From the NCBI GenBank assembly GCA_024641665.1, contig JAHECP010000017.1:1-57635 (forward strand): DNA of 57,635 nt, written 5' to 3'. Made by a program: the position numbers and the translations under genes. Below, in pieces: positions 14,613 to 26,309 of the stretch (the stretch's first letter is position 1; each line of letters opens with the position of its first letter). This DNA is from Acidobacteriota bacterium. Lineage in GTDB: Bacteria > Acidobacteriota > Vicinamibacteria > Vicinamibacterales > JAHECP01. The notes beneath the pieces are model-generated. The model saw only the letters and a list, made by a program, of their open reading frames with translations, searched no databases and was not told where the DNA came from.

Positions 14613-17081
14613 TCATTTCACCGTCAACGCCACGTTCGGGTCGATGCGCGTCGCGCGGCCGGCCGGCAGGAGGCAGGCGGCAAGGGCCACGACCGCGAGC
14701 AGCAGGAGCACGGCCGCCAGCACCTCGGGGTCGAGCGCGCCGATCCCGTACAGCTGCGCCTGCAGCACCTGGCGGAGCGCCACGACACTGGCCAGTCCCA
14801 CGGCGAGCCCGATCGACGTAATCGCGACGCCCTCGCGCAGGATGAGGCCGAACACCCCTTGCCGGGTCGCGCCGAGCGCGAGCCGCACGCCGATCTCGCG
14901 CGTGCGCTGCGTCACCTGGTAGGCCAGGACGCCGTAGATGCCCAGCGCCGACAGGAAGAGCGCGATGACGCCGAACGCGACGGCCAGCACCATCGGCGTG
15001 CGGCGCCGCTGCAGGGACTCCTCCACGCGCTGCCCCATCGTCTGCACGTCGTAGAGGGGCATCTCCGGGTCGATCCCGGCGAGGGCCCGGCGCACGGCCG
15101 GCACCACGGCCTCGGGGTCGCCCGCCGTGCGGACGGCGAACGTGACCATGCGGCTCGACGCCTGCGCGTACGGGAAGTAGTACGCGCCGACCCGGTCGTC
15201 GGCGTCCACCAGCCCCCGGTCCTTCACGGTGCCGACGACGCCAACGACGGTCAAGAACTGCGTCTTGGGGCCGACGGCCGTCGGGTCGTTCATGTCCGAC
15301 GGGAAGTACAGACGGTGTCCCAGCGGATCGCGGTCCGCCCAGAACTTCTTCGCCAGCCGCTCGTCCACGATGACGGTCTTCGGACCGTCGGCCGTGTCGC
15401 GCGCGTCGAACAGCCGCCCGCGGATCAGCGGGATGTTCAGAGCCTCGAAGTAGCCCGGGCTCGCCACGATTCGGCTCGGCGAGATCAGCGACTCGCCGGG
15501 CGCCATCGTGTAGCCCTCCGCGAGGATCACGCTGTCGCTGTGGTTGTCGCCGAACGGGATCGAGTCGGTCACGCCGGCCGCGGTCACGCCAGGGATCGCC
15601 CGGACGGCCGCCAGCGCGCGATCCGCGAGCGCGCGCAGCGCGGCGCCGTTGGCGTACTTCGCGCGCGTCGGGTTGATCGAGCCCGTGATGACGCCCTGCA
15701 CCGTGAAGCCAGGGCTCACGGCCAGGATCTTCTGGAAGCTCGCGAGCAGGAGCCCCGCGCCGATGAGCAGCACGCAGGCGATCGAGATCTGGGCGGCGAC
15801 GAGGGCCCGGCGCGTCAGCCGCGCGCCCCGGCTGGCGGTGCCCGAGCGGCCCTCCTCCTGGATCGCCGTCGACAAGCTGACGCGCGCCACGGCGACGACC
15901 GGCGCGAGGCCGACCACCACGCCGACGAGCGTCGCGAGCCCGGCCACGAACGCCACCACCAGCCCGTCCATGTGGATCTCGCCGCCGCGCGGCAGCTCCT
16001 TCAGGCCCAGCATGTCCACGAAGCCGAGCCCCCAGTAGCCGAGCAGCAGGCCGATCGCCCCGCCCGCCAGCGTGAGCAGGAGCGTCTCGGTGACCAGCTG
16101 CCGCGCGATGCGTCCGCGGCTCGCCCCGAGAATGTGGCGCGTCGCCAGCTCCTTCATCCGCACGCTCGACCGCACCAGCACGAGGTTGGTCACGTTCACC
16201 ACGCCGATGAGCAGCACGAAGAGCGCGCCGCCCCACAGCAGGTAGAGCACGGCCCGCACGTTCCGCACCAGATCCTCCTGGAACGGCACCGCGTAGGTCG
16301 TGAAGCCCGCGTTCTCGAGGATCGGCTTGAACGCCGGCACCTCGGCGATCTCGCGCGCGTTCACCGCGGCCATCTGCTCGCGCGCCTGGTCGAGGGTCGC
16401 GCCGGGTGCGAGCCGCGCGATGAGCTCCCAGCTGTGGCTGTGCCGCTGCTGCGGCGCGCGGTCGTCGGCCGAGAAGGCCAGGGGCGTCCAGAAGCGGACG
16501 TCCGAGTCCACGAACTCGAAGGCCGCCGGCATCACGCCGACAATCGTGTAGGGCACGTCGTTCAGCCGCAGGTCCTTGCCGACGACGTTGGGATCGGCCC
16601 TGAACATCCGCCGCCAGAGCCCGTCGCTCAGGACCACCACGCGGTTCTTGCCCTCCAGGCCTTCGTCCTCCGTGAACACACGTCCCACCGCGGCCTGGGC
16701 ACGCAGCAGGGGAAAGAACGACGGCGTGACGCCCATCCCGGTCAGCCGCTCCGGCTGCGTGCCGCCGCCCACCGTGCTGCTGCGGCTCTGGTAGAGCGCC
16801 AGCGACTCGAACGCCGGCGCCTGCTGCTTCAGGTCGTAATAGAACGGCACGGCGCCGCCGGCGCGCTCGACGCCCGCCTTCGGGTAGCTGTCGTAAACGT
16901 TGACCAGGCGCTCGGGCTCGGGGACGGCCAGCGGCCGCAGCAGCACCGACCGGACGACCGTGAAGATGGCCGCGTTGCCGCCGATGCAGAGGGCGAGCGT
17001 GAGGATGACGGTCGCCGCGAAGCCCCGGTCCTTCCAGACCAGCCGCAGGGCGAATCGTAGGTCCTGGCGAAACGTGTCCAT
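14613..17081 (-). CDS. ADOP-family permease, third of three tandem copies
   Basis: Encodes 822 residues. MDTFRQDLRFALRLVWKDRG leads into the first membrane helix (TVILTLALCIGGNAAIFTVV). A MacB-type periplasmic domain follows, then helices near 270-400, a second periplasmic domain (QKILAVSPGFTVQGVITGSI, then the conserved PLIRGRLFDARDTADGP block) and terminal helices ending PAGRATRIDPNVALTVK. There is no prefix domain, unlike the PadR-linked copy. It has the same length as the next two genes, consistent with tandem duplication. An AAGGATC ribosome-binding site lies 5 nt before the ATG. Transported substrate and ATPase partner are unknown. Confidence 0.88.
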   Translation of the reverse strand: MDTFRQDLRFALRLVWKDRGFAATVILTLALCIGGNAAIFTVVRSVLLRPLAVPEPERLVNVYDSYPKAGVERAGGAVPFYYDLKQQAPAFESLALYQSRSSTVGGGTQPERLTGMGVTPSFFPLLRAQAAVGRVFTEDEGLEGKNRVVVLSDGLWRRMFRADPNVVGKDLRLNDVPYTIVGVMPAAFEFVDSDVRFWTPLAFSADDRAPQQRHSHSWELIARLAPGATLDQAREQMAAVNAREIAEVPAFKPILENAGFTTYAVPFQEDLVRNVRAVLYLLWGGALFVLLIGVVNVTNLVLVRSSVRMKELATRHILGASRGRIARQLVTETLLLTLAGGAIGLLLGYWGLGFVDMLGLKELPRGGEIHMDGLVVAFVAGLATLVGVVVGLAPVVAVARVSLSTAIQEEGRSGTASRGARLTRRALVAAQISIACVLLIGAGLLLASFQKILAVSPGFTVQGVITGSINPTRAKYANGAALRALADRALAAVRAIPGVTAAGVTDSIPFGDNHSDSVILAEGYTMAPGESLISPSRIVASPGYFEALNIPLIRGRLFDARDTADGPKTVIVDERLAKKFWADRDPLGHRLYFPSDMNDPTAVGPKTQFLTVVGVVGTVKDRGLVDADDRVGAYYFPYAQASSRMVTFAVRTAGDPEAVVPAVRRALAGIDPEMPLYDVQTMGQRVEESLQRRRTPMVLAVAFGVIALFLSALGIYGVLAYQVTQRTREIGVRLALGATRQGVFGLILREGVAITSIGLAVGLASVVALRQVLQAQLYGIGALDPEVLAAVLLLLAVVALAACLLPAGRATRIDPNVALTVK

Positions 17082-17094
17082 GGAAGATCCTTGT

Positions 17095-17154
17095 CGGCTC
17101 TGGGCTCTGGGCTCCAGGCTCTGGCCAACGCCGAGAGCCCAAAGCCCGAAGCTC
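17095..17154. repeat. Hairpin-type GGCTCTG repeat between ADOP genes
   Basis: GGCTCTGGGCTCTGGGCTCC-type words on the left face GAGAGCCCAAAGCCC words on the right, so the 60-bp gap folds on itself. The same architecture, with drifted words, occupies the next ADOP gap (19648-19693). Confidence 0.6.
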
Positions 17155-17165
17155 GCTCGTCTGCC

Positions 17166-19634
<2,469 letters not shown>

Positions 19635-19647
19635 GAGGAATCCTCTT

Positions 19648-19693
19648 GGCGCTGGGCGCTGGGCGTTGGGCGCCGGCCCAAAGCCGAAAGCCC
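19648..19693. repeat. GCTGGGC repeat and hairpin between ADOP genes
   Basis: Three GCTGGGC/GTTGGGC words followed by GGCCCAAAGCCGAAAGCCC form an imperfect inverted arrangement in the 70-bp gap between tandem ADOP genes. This is homologous in design to 17095-17154. Confidence 0.6.
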
Positions 19694-19704
19694 GTGCTCC
19701 CGTC

Positions 19705-22173
19705 CTACCGATTCAACGCCTCCACCGGGTCGATGCGGGCCGCGCGCAGCGCCGGGCCGAGGCACGCGCCGAGCGCCGCCGCGCCCAGAATCACGATCAC
19801 GCCCGCCAGCACGCGCGGATCGAGCGGCCCGACGCCGTACAGCTGCGCAGCGATCGCCTGCCGGAGCGCCACAGCTCCGGCCAGCCCGACGGCCAGCCCG
19901 GCGCCGACCAGCGCGGCGCCCTCGCGCAGGACGAGTCCGCGGATGCCCGCCGCACTGCTGCCGAGGGCCATCCGGATGCCGACCTCGCGCGTGCGCTGGC
20001 TCACCTGGTAGGCCAGCACGCCGTAGATCCCCACCACCGCCAGCAGCAGCGCCACGCCCGCGAACGAGGTCGCCAGCCTCATCGGCGTCCGCCTCGGGTC
20101 GAGCGACCGCTCGATCCGCTCGGGCAGCGTTCGCACGTCGTAGAACGGGAGTTCCGGGTCGAGCCCCGCGACGGCCTTTCGCACGGCCCCGGCCTGCCGC
20201 GTGGGGTCGTCCCGCGTTCGGATCGCGAACGTCATGTCGCCCGTCGAATCCTGGTCGTAGGGAAAGTAGTAGGCGCCGACCGAGGGCTGCGTCCCATCGA
20301 CCAGCTCCTCGCCCGTCACGGCGCCGACGACGCCGACGACCGTCAGGTAGACGGTGTTGGGCGCCGGGTTCTCGACTTCTTCCGGTCGCCGCGGTCGGTA
20401 CATGCGACGGCCGATCGGATTCTCGCCGGGCCAGAACTTCTGCGCCAGCCGCTCGTCCACGATGACCACACGCGGCGCGTCCGTCGTGTCCCGCTCGTCG
20501 AAGAACCGGCCGTGGCTCAGGGGGATACCGAGCGTCTCGAAGTATCCAGGGGTCACCCTGGTCCGTCTCGGCGAGACGATGGATTCGCCGGGCGCCATCA
20601 CGTAGCCCTCGGCGACGATGACGCTGTAGCTCGGATCGCCGCCGAAGGGCAGGCTGCTCGTCACGCCGGCCGATTCGACGCCCGGCAGGGCCCGCACGCA
20701 CTCCAGCGCCCGCGAGACGAACACCCTGAGCGCCGCGCCGCCGGGATAGCGGTTCGGGTTCGGACTGATCCGGCCGGTCAGCACATGGGCAGGCCGAAAC
20801 CCGGGTTCGACGGCGAGCAGCTCCCGAAAGCTTGCGAGCAGGAGGCCCGCGCCGACGAGCAGCACGAAGGCGAGGGCGACCTGCGCGGCCGCCAGCGTCC
20901 GGCGCACCATGCGTGTGCCACGCCCGGCTGTGCCCGCGCGGCCTTCCTGCTGCAATGCCTCGCCGACCTTCGTGCGCGCCATCTGCGCGACCGGCGTCAT
21001 GCCGATGAACAGACCGAGGGCGACCGCGAGCCCGAGCGTGAAGACCACGACGACGCCGTCGGGGTGAATCTCCGAGCCGCGCGGCAAGGTCGAGAGGCCG
21101 ATCGCCGACAGGCCGTCGAGCCCCCACAGACCCAGCAGGAGCCCCGCGACGCCGCCGGTGACCGCCACGAGCAGCGCCTCGGTGACGAGCTGGCGCGCGA
21201 GGCGTCCGTACCCGGCACCGAGGGCGCGGCGCGTGGCCATCTCCCTGGCGCGGCCGCTGGCGCGCACGAGCGTGAGGTTGGTGATGTTGACGACCGCGAT
21301 GAGGAGCACGAACAGCACACCGCCCCAGAGCAGATAGAGCATGCTGCGGACGTCGCGCACGAGGTCGTCGCGGAGCGGCACGACGACGCTGTGGTAGCCG
21401 GCGTTCACGAGCGTCTTCCTCAGCTGGCCGGAGGATTCGAGCGTCCGGGCGTTGAGCGCGTCGATCTGCTCCTGAGCCTGCTCGAGCGTGACGCCGGGTC
21501 GCAGTCGCGCGAGCTCCTCGTGGCTGTAATCGAACCGCGACGGCTCGGCCCGCGCCCGTTCCGTGAACGCGATCGGCAGCCAGACGCTGACGTCCGGGTC
21601 GAGGAAGACGAACGACCGGGGCATGACGCCGACGATGGCGAAGCGCTCGCCGCCGATGAGGAGATCGGTGCCGACGACGGCCGGGTCGCCGCCGAGCTGC
21701 CGCTGCCAGAAGGCGTAGCTGAGGATCGCCGACCGGTCGTGGCCAACCTCGCCCTCCTCGTCGGTGAACGTCCGCCCCTCGGCCGCGCCCACCTGGAGCA
21801 CACGGAACAGCGACGGCGTCACGGCCATGCCCGACACCCGCTCGGCGTTGGCGCCCTCGCCCACGTTCAGGCCCCGGACCTGGTAGAGCGCCTGCTCCTC
21901 GAAGGCGTCGGTTCGCGTGCGCCGGTCCAGGTAGTTGGGTACCGAGCAGCCCGTCCGGAGCGCTCCGATGCCCGGAAAGGAGTCGTAGATGCGCACGAGG
22001 CGCCCGGATTCCGGATACGGCAGCGGCCGGAAGAGCACCGACCGGATGACGGTGAAGAGCAGCGTATTGGCGCCGATGCAGATGGCGAGCGTCAGGATGG
22101 CGGTGAGGGCGAAGCCCCAGTCCCGCCGGCCTTGACGCAGGGCGAAGCGGAGGTCGTGCCAGAGCGTGTCCAT
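19705..22173 (-). CDS. ADOP-family permease, first of three tandem copies
   Basis: Encodes 822 residues from the ATG at 22171-22173. The open frame extends 7 codons further to a GTG. I chose the inner ATG because MDTLWHDLRFALRQGRRDWG aligns exactly with the starts of the two downstream paralogues and gives the same 822-residue length. It has the same layout: first helix TAILTLAICIGANTLLFTVI, a periplasmic domain, an FtsX block with NITNLTLVRASGRAREMATRR, a second periplasmic domain and a RAARIDPVEALNR end. No Shine-Dalgarno is obvious at either start. It lies 101 bp downstream of the secreted glycosidase gene. Confidence 0.88.
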   Translation of the reverse strand: MDTLWHDLRFALRQGRRDWGFALTAILTLAICIGANTLLFTVIRSVLFRPLPYPESGRLVRIYDSFPGIGALRTGCSVPNYLDRRTRTDAFEEQALYQVRGLNVGEGANAERVSGMAVTPSLFRVLQVGAAEGRTFTDEEGEVGHDRSAILSYAFWQRQLGGDPAVVGTDLLIGGERFAIVGVMPRSFVFLDPDVSVWLPIAFTERARAEPSRFDYSHEELARLRPGVTLEQAQEQIDALNARTLESSGQLRKTLVNAGYHSVVVPLRDDLVRDVRSMLYLLWGGVLFVLLIAVVNITNLTLVRASGRAREMATRRALGAGYGRLARQLVTEALLVAVTGGVAGLLLGLWGLDGLSAIGLSTLPRGSEIHPDGVVVVFTLGLAVALGLFIGMTPVAQMARTKVGEALQQEGRAGTAGRGTRMVRRTLAAAQVALAFVLLVGAGLLLASFRELLAVEPGFRPAHVLTGRISPNPNRYPGGAALRVFVSRALECVRALPGVESAGVTSSLPFGGDPSYSVIVAEGYVMAPGESIVSPRRTRVTPGYFETLGIPLSHGRFFDERDTTDAPRVVIVDERLAQKFWPGENPIGRRMYRPRRPEEVENPAPNTVYLTVVGVVGAVTGEELVDGTQPSVGAYYFPYDQDSTGDMTFAIRTRDDPTRQAGAVRKAVAGLDPELPFYDVRTLPERIERSLDPRRTPMRLATSFAGVALLLAVVGIYGVLAYQVSQRTREVGIRMALGSSAAGIRGLVLREGAALVGAGLAVGLAGAVALRQAIAAQLYGVGPLDPRVLAGVIVILGAAALGACLGPALRAARIDPVEALNR

Positions 22174-22274
22174 GCAAGGCCCGTCGAAAGACACACGGCG
22201 GCTGGCCGCCGTCCTCTGGCAAATACGAGGGCGCTGGCTGAGCAGTTCCCGGGTGCCGGCCGCTCCGGGGCGGC

Positions 22275-24845
22275 TCAGCGGGTGAGGTGCACGAGCAGCG
22301 TCCCGGTCGACCCGTCGCCAGACGGCATCGTTACGCGCAGGCGCGTCACGTCCCCGTCGTGGCCCACGATCTCGCCGGCGCTCGCGGTGGTGACGGGCGC
22401 CCCGTGCAGCCGCACCTCGTAGCTCACGCCGGCCAGCCCCTCGAGCCGGAGGTCCCAGCCGCCGGCGACGGCCTGGAAGTCGAGGATGCGCAGCGTGCGG
22501 CTGGTGTCGCCGGGCTGGAGGTCCCGAACCGGCGCCTCGGGGGCGAGACCGCCCTGCCAGGTGACCGTGACCGTGCGCGTGTCCTTGTCGAGTGACACGT
22601 CGACCGAGGGGCCGTCAGCACCGCTGACCGGGGTCACGCGCTTCCCGTCCACCTTGAGGACGACGGCCGAGGCGCCCGCGGGCAGCGCGGGTGCAAACGT
22701 GAGGGTCAGCGCGGGCCCCGTGGTGGTCAGGCGCGCGGCGAGCCGGCCCGCGCGCTGGTCCAGCTCGGCGTCCAGGCGGCTCTCGCCGACGGCCAGGCCG
22801 CGGAGCGCGGCGTGCGGCCACTCGGGCGGCAACTGCGGCGCGAGGCGCGCGCGGTGGCCGGGCGCGTCGGCGCTCCAGCCGACGAGGCCCCGCATGAGCG
22901 GCGTGACGAGCATGGACGCGGCGAAGAACTGCTGCGGCACGGCCGTGTCGAGCGGCCGGTAGTACTCACCCGAGAGCAGCTCCGGGTACCGCCCGCGCGC
23001 GAAGTCGAACGCGAGCCCGGCCACGGCGTGCACGAGCGGATAGCCGGCCCACGGCCGCCCGTAGTTGTACTGGCCGAGGGCGACGAAGCCCGTCACGAAC
23101 GGCCACACGGCGCCCATGTTGTACTCGAGCGGCCCGTAGAGCGGGTGGTCCTTCGCGAGCATGCGCGTGCCCCAGTCGGTGGACATGCGGTAGGTCGACA
23201 TTTCCTCGAGGGTGCGCGCGCCGCGCGCGCGGTCGAGCAGGTCGAACGCCAGCGCCGTGGACGGCCATACCGTGAGCGCGTCGTTCACCTTCCCGCCCTT
23301 CAGGAGGCCGAACGCATAGTGGCCGGCCGACTCGATCCAGAACCTGTCGTTGAGCGTCTTCGACGCCTTCTCGAGCATCGCGCGGGTGTCACCGGCGAGC
23401 GTCGGATCGTGCTCGGCCGAGGCCAGCTCCGTCATCGCGCGCAGCGCCTCGACCCACACCGACGCGAGGTAGATGTCCTCGTGAATTCCCGCGCTGATGG
23501 CGCCCACCTCGATGGCGCCGAGGCCGCCCAGCTCGTTCTCGATCAGGCCGTCGCCGTCGCTCTCGGTCGTCAGGCACCACGCGTAGGCCTTCCGGATGGC
23601 CGGCCACAGCTCGCCGATGAGCGCGTCGTCTCCGGTCGCGCGCCAGTACCGCCACGCCGCGACGATGTAGTACGGCGTCGTGTCGGCGTGGTAGTAGGTG
23701 TAGGGATACTCGGTGAACCAGGGCAGACGCCCGGCCGACTGCGAGATCTCGTGCGTGATCTTGCCGTCAGCCCGCTGGTACTTCGCCAGGAAGCGCAGCC
23801 CCTGGGCCACGGCGGCGGTGAGACCGCTCGACGACATGGCGAGCGAGTTGATCGCGGCGTCGCCGCCGAAGAACCATCCGAAGCCCGGCCGCGTGCCCTG
23901 CCCGGACGGCCCCCAGCCGGCAACCAGCCCGCACCCGAGGTCCGGGTTGCACACCATCTGTTCGTCGAGGTTCACCAGGGCCCACTGATACGCGCGATCG
24001 ATCGTCGGGTCGGGCGTTTCGATCCGCGTCGCCCCGGCGAGCAGCCGGTCGACGTGCGCGCGCTTCTCTTCGTACAGCTGCTTCGCGTTCGCGATCAGCC
24101 GCTGGTAGGTCGCGATCACCTGGTCGCGCGGCGCGATGCCCGCGGCGATCGCGATGGGGATGAACTCGCGGCGCGCGCGGGCCGCGTCCACCGGGATCCG
24201 GAAGACGCTCGGGGCGTCGGGCAGCGCGTGCGCCGGATGGTTCGACGCGGTGGTGGCCCAGGGCGAACCGATGAGCCCGTTCCGCTGGCGCAGGCTCTCG
24301 GAGAGCACGAACGCCTTGAGCGAGTCGTCCCACCCCGCGTACTGCCCGCCGAACGCGCCCGGCCACGCGTACTGGAACACCGTCTTGAAGCTGACGATGA
24401 TCTGGAGCGGGCGGAAGGTGTCCACCTCGAGGAGCACGAGCAGGCCCGGCTCGTCGAGCGGCGCGAGGATGTGCTCCTTCACCGTGAACGTGGCGTGGCT
24501 GTAGGTGATGGTCGTCAGCTCGGGCCGCACCTCGATCGTGCGCGCCACGTCCGACCCCTTCACCGGGTCCACGTAGTCGGGGATCTGGAAGTCCAGCTGG
24601 AAGGCGCTGGCCAGCTTGATCGGGTGGACCCAGAGCTCGGCCTCGCCCGTCTCGGACCCGAGCCACGCCGCCTGGTGTCCCTCGACGCCGACGAACTGGT
24701 GCGGCCGGACGTCGCCGCGCAGGCTGATCGGCGACGACGCGATCGCGAAGCGCGGGATCGCCGGCTGGCCAGCCGGCGCCTGCGCGAAGGCCGCGCCTCC
24801 CCAGCAGCCGAACGCCGCGACGAAGGTCACTACGACTCGATGCAT
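22275..24845 (-). CDS. Secreted six-hairpin glycosidase (amylo-alpha-1,6-glucosidase-like)
   Basis: Encodes 856 residues from the ATG 24843-24845, preceded by GGAGG at 7 nt spacing and opening a signal peptide (MHRVVVTFVAAFGCWGGAAF, cleaved near AQA). The N-terminal beta-sandwich (about 25-270) leads into an alpha/alpha six-barrel with GFGWFFGGDAAINSLAM, DGKITHEIS, TYYHADTTPYYIVAAWRYW and EYNMGAVWPFVTGF. These are characteristic of glycogen-debranching/GH63/GH15-like barrels. Acidic residues in GGDAAI and HADTTP are candidate catalytic groups. A C-terminal beta domain ends the protein. Probably periplasmic and acting on an alpha-glucan or similar oligosaccharide; specificity is not determinable. 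Confidence 0.8.
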   Translation of the reverse strand: MHRVVVTFVAAFGCWGGAAFAQAPAGQPAIPRFAIASSPISLRGDVRPHQFVGVEGHQAAWLGSETGEAELWVHPIKLASAFQLDFQIPDYVDPVKGSDVARTIEVRPELTTITYSHATFTVKEHILAPLDEPGLLVLLEVDTFRPLQIIVSFKTVFQYAWPGAFGGQYAGWDDSLKAFVLSESLRQRNGLIGSPWATTASNHPAHALPDAPSVFRIPVDAARARREFIPIAIAAGIAPRDQVIATYQRLIANAKQLYEEKRAHVDRLLAGATRIETPDPTIDRAYQWALVNLDEQMVCNPDLGCGLVAGWGPSGQGTRPGFGWFFGGDAAINSLAMSSSGLTAAVAQGLRFLAKYQRADGKITHEISQSAGRLPWFTEYPYTYYHADTTPYYIVAAWRYWRATGDDALIGELWPAIRKAYAWCLTTESDGDGLIENELGGLGAIEVGAISAGIHEDIYLASVWVEALRAMTELASAEHDPTLAGDTRAMLEKASKTLNDRFWIESAGHYAFGLLKGGKVNDALTVWPSTALAFDLLDRARGARTLEEMSTYRMSTDWGTRMLAKDHPLYGPLEYNMGAVWPFVTGFVALGQYNYGRPWAGYPLVHAVAGLAFDFARGRYPELLSGEYYRPLDTAVPQQFFAASMLVTPLMRGLVGWSADAPGHRARLAPQLPPEWPHAALRGLAVGESRLDAELDQRAGRLAARLTTTGPALTLTFAPALPAGASAVVLKVDGKRVTPVSGADGPSVDVSLDKDTRTVTVTWQGGLAPEAPVRDLQPGDTSRTLRILDFQAVAGGWDLRLEGLAGVSYEVRLHGAPVTTASAGEIVGHDGDVTRLRVTMPSGDGSTGTLLVHLTR

Positions 24846-24883
24846 CGACACCCTCCACGCACAGCTTATCGCTGAATAGCCCA

Positions 24884-24966
24884 GGCTCACGGCCGAGGGC
24901 TGACGGCTCACGGCCGCCCCCTGACCCCTGGCCTCAGGCCTCCGGCCCCCGGCCTCTGTCCCAGGC
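24884..24966. repeat. GGCTCACGGCC / GGCCTC low-complexity repeat
   Basis: Two GGCTCACGGCC words within 23 nt, then GGCCTCAGGCCTCCGGCC-type repetition, fill the divergent gap between the glycosidase and SDR genes. The same GGCTGACGGCTCACG word also forms the N-terminal codons of the PadR-linked ADOP gene near 2950-2968. Confidence 0.5.
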
Positions 24967-24967
24967 C

Positions 24968-24973
24968 TATAAT
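24968..24973 (+). promoter_or_regulatory. TATAAT -10 box giving a predicted leaderless SDR transcript
   Basis: A perfect TATAAT ends 6 nt before the ATG at 24980. With the normal 7-nt offset, transcription would start at or next to the initiation codon, and no Shine-Dalgarno exists in between. The region upstream is repetitive and shows no clear -35. Confidence 0.6.
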
Positions 24974-24979
24974 TCGGCC

Positions 24980-25792
24980 ATGCGCGAATTGACGGACAAG
25001 CGGGTGCTGGTGACCGGCGCCGCCTCGGGTCTCGGTCTCGCGATCGCGAGGCGGTTCGCCGCCGCGGGCGCCCGCGTGATTGCCGCCGACCTCGACGCCG
25101 CCGCGCTGGAGCGAGCCGCGGCGCTCGTCGCCGCGGACGGCGGCCGGATGACCGCGTGCGCGCTCGACGTCGGCGACCCCGACGCGGTCGCCGTGGCCCG
25201 GGACCGCGTCCACGGCGAGGGCGGCCCGATCGACGTGCTCGTCAACAACGCCGGCGTCGTCTTCGGCGGCGCGTTTGGCGACGTCGCCCTCGCGCGCCAC
25301 CTCCAGACCTACCGGGTGAACCTCGTCGGCGCGGTCATCGTCACCCACGCCTTCCTGCCGGATCTCCTCGCGCGGCCGGAAGGGCACGTCGTCAACATCG
25401 CCAGCGCGTCGGGCTTCATCGGCCTGCCCTACGGCAGCACCTACGCGTCGAGCAAGTGGGGCCTGATCGGCTTCTCGGACTCGCTGCGCCTGGAGCTCGC
25501 GCTCGACGGCCACCGTCACGTCGGGGTGACCACGGTGTGCCCGAGCTACGTGACGACGGGGCTCTTCGCCGGCGCGCGGCCGCCGCGGACCACGCGCGCG
25601 CTCGACCCGGACACGGTGGCGGCTCTGGTCGTCCGCGCGGTCCGCCGCAACCAGCCGTTCGTGCTGACGCCGTGGCTCGTGAAGATCACGCCCGCGCTTC
25701 GAGGCGTGCTGCCCGTGCGGGTGTTCGACGCGCTCGCGCGGCTCACCGGCGCCACGACGAGCATGCGGACCTGGAAGGGACGAACGCGGTAG
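24980..25792 (+). CDS. Short-chain dehydrogenase/reductase (classical SDR)
   Basis: Encodes 270 residues. The dinucleotide motif TGAASGLG is at 12-19, NNAG at 89-92, the active-site serine in NIASASG near 142-144, and YASSK with Tyr 155 and Lys 159. The PG position after the active site is replaced by CPSYV, as in many classical SDRs. The C-terminal third (PWLVKITPALRGVLPVRVFDALARL) resembles SDRs acting on hydrophobic or steroid-like substrates, which is only suggestive. The gene is alone on the plus strand with a probable leaderless promoter. Confidence 0.88.
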   Translation: MRELTDKRVLVTGAASGLGLAIARRFAAAGARVIAADLDAAALERAAALVAADGGRMTACALDVGDPDAVAVARDRVHGEGGPIDVLVNNAGVVFGGAFGDVALARHLQTYRVNLVGAVIVTHAFLPDLLARPEGHVVNIASASGFIGLPYGSTYASSKWGLIGFSDSLRLELALDGHRHVGVTTVCPSYVTTGLFAGARPPRTTRALDPDTVAALVVRAVRRNQPFVLTPWLVKITPALRGVLPVRVFDALARLTGATTSMRTWKGRTR

Positions 25793-25807
25793 GGCTGGTC
25801 GATGCTC

Positions 25808-25922
25808 GGTTCGGGGGTTCGGGGGTTCTCAGGTTCTCGGGTTCCTGGGTTCTCGGGTTCGCCGGTTGAGGCGCGACACGAGAGCTTTTCATTCGACATT
25901 CGGCATTCGACATTCAGCATTC
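25808..25922. repeat. Composite repeat copy 1 (GGTTCGGGGGTTC block plus ATTCGACATTC block)
   Basis: A block of about 59 bp made of GGTTCGGGGG and GGTTCTCGGG words is followed, after about 24 bp of unrelated sequence, by a 32-bp block of ATTCGACATTCGGC heptamers. The same two blocks in the same order and orientation recur at 26310-26404, so the gene between them is flanked by direct repeats. Confidence 0.8.
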
Positions 25923-25934
25923 ACCAGGATCCAC

Positions 25935-26291
25935 CTACTCCCCCCTGAACCGCCGTCCCGTCGAGTAGTGTACGTAGGCGCTCAGGAAGAAGATGACGCC
26001 GGCCGGGACGAGCACCCAGCCGAAGCCGCGCCAGTTGGCGAGGCCGCCGGCGAAGAACACGGCGCCCACCGCCGCATAGAAGAGCGCCGTCCGGTTGTAG
26101 GCTCCGCTCGTCTTCTCGTAGGCGGTCTTGTTCCGGGCGATGATGCGATTGAGCGCCAGCACCTCCGCCTCGCACCGGTTCACGCACGCCAGCCCGTTGC
26201 CCACGTCGTGGGCGCAGTCCGGACACAGCCCGCGGCCGCAGCTCTTGCACGTGGCCACGGCCTCGACATCTCGATGGTAGAAGCAGCGCAT
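25935..26291 (-). CDS. Small membrane protein with N-terminal zinc-binding (B-box-like) cysteines
   Basis: Encodes 118 residues from the ATG at 26289-26291. The N-terminus MRCFYHRDVEAVATCKSCGRGLCPDCAHDVGNGLACVNRCE presents a Cys/His pattern (C-H-CxxC-CxxC-C) like the short B-box zinc finger at the start of many bacterial membrane proteins. A helix with ALNRIIARNKTAYEKT follows, then two membrane segments (TALFYAAVGAVFFAGGLANW and WVLVPAGVIFFLSAYVHY) and a basic tail. The upstream extension of the frame reads through repeat sequence and is not coding. Function unknown; probably inner membrane. Confidence 0.8.
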   Translation of the reverse strand: MRCFYHRDVEAVATCKSCGRGLCPDCAHDVGNGLACVNRCEAEVLALNRIIARNKTAYEKTSGAYNRTALFYAAVGAVFFAGGLANWRGFGWVLVPAGVIFFLSAYVHYSTGRRFRGE

Positions 26292-26309
26292 AGCAACTTG
26301 AATCGTGTC

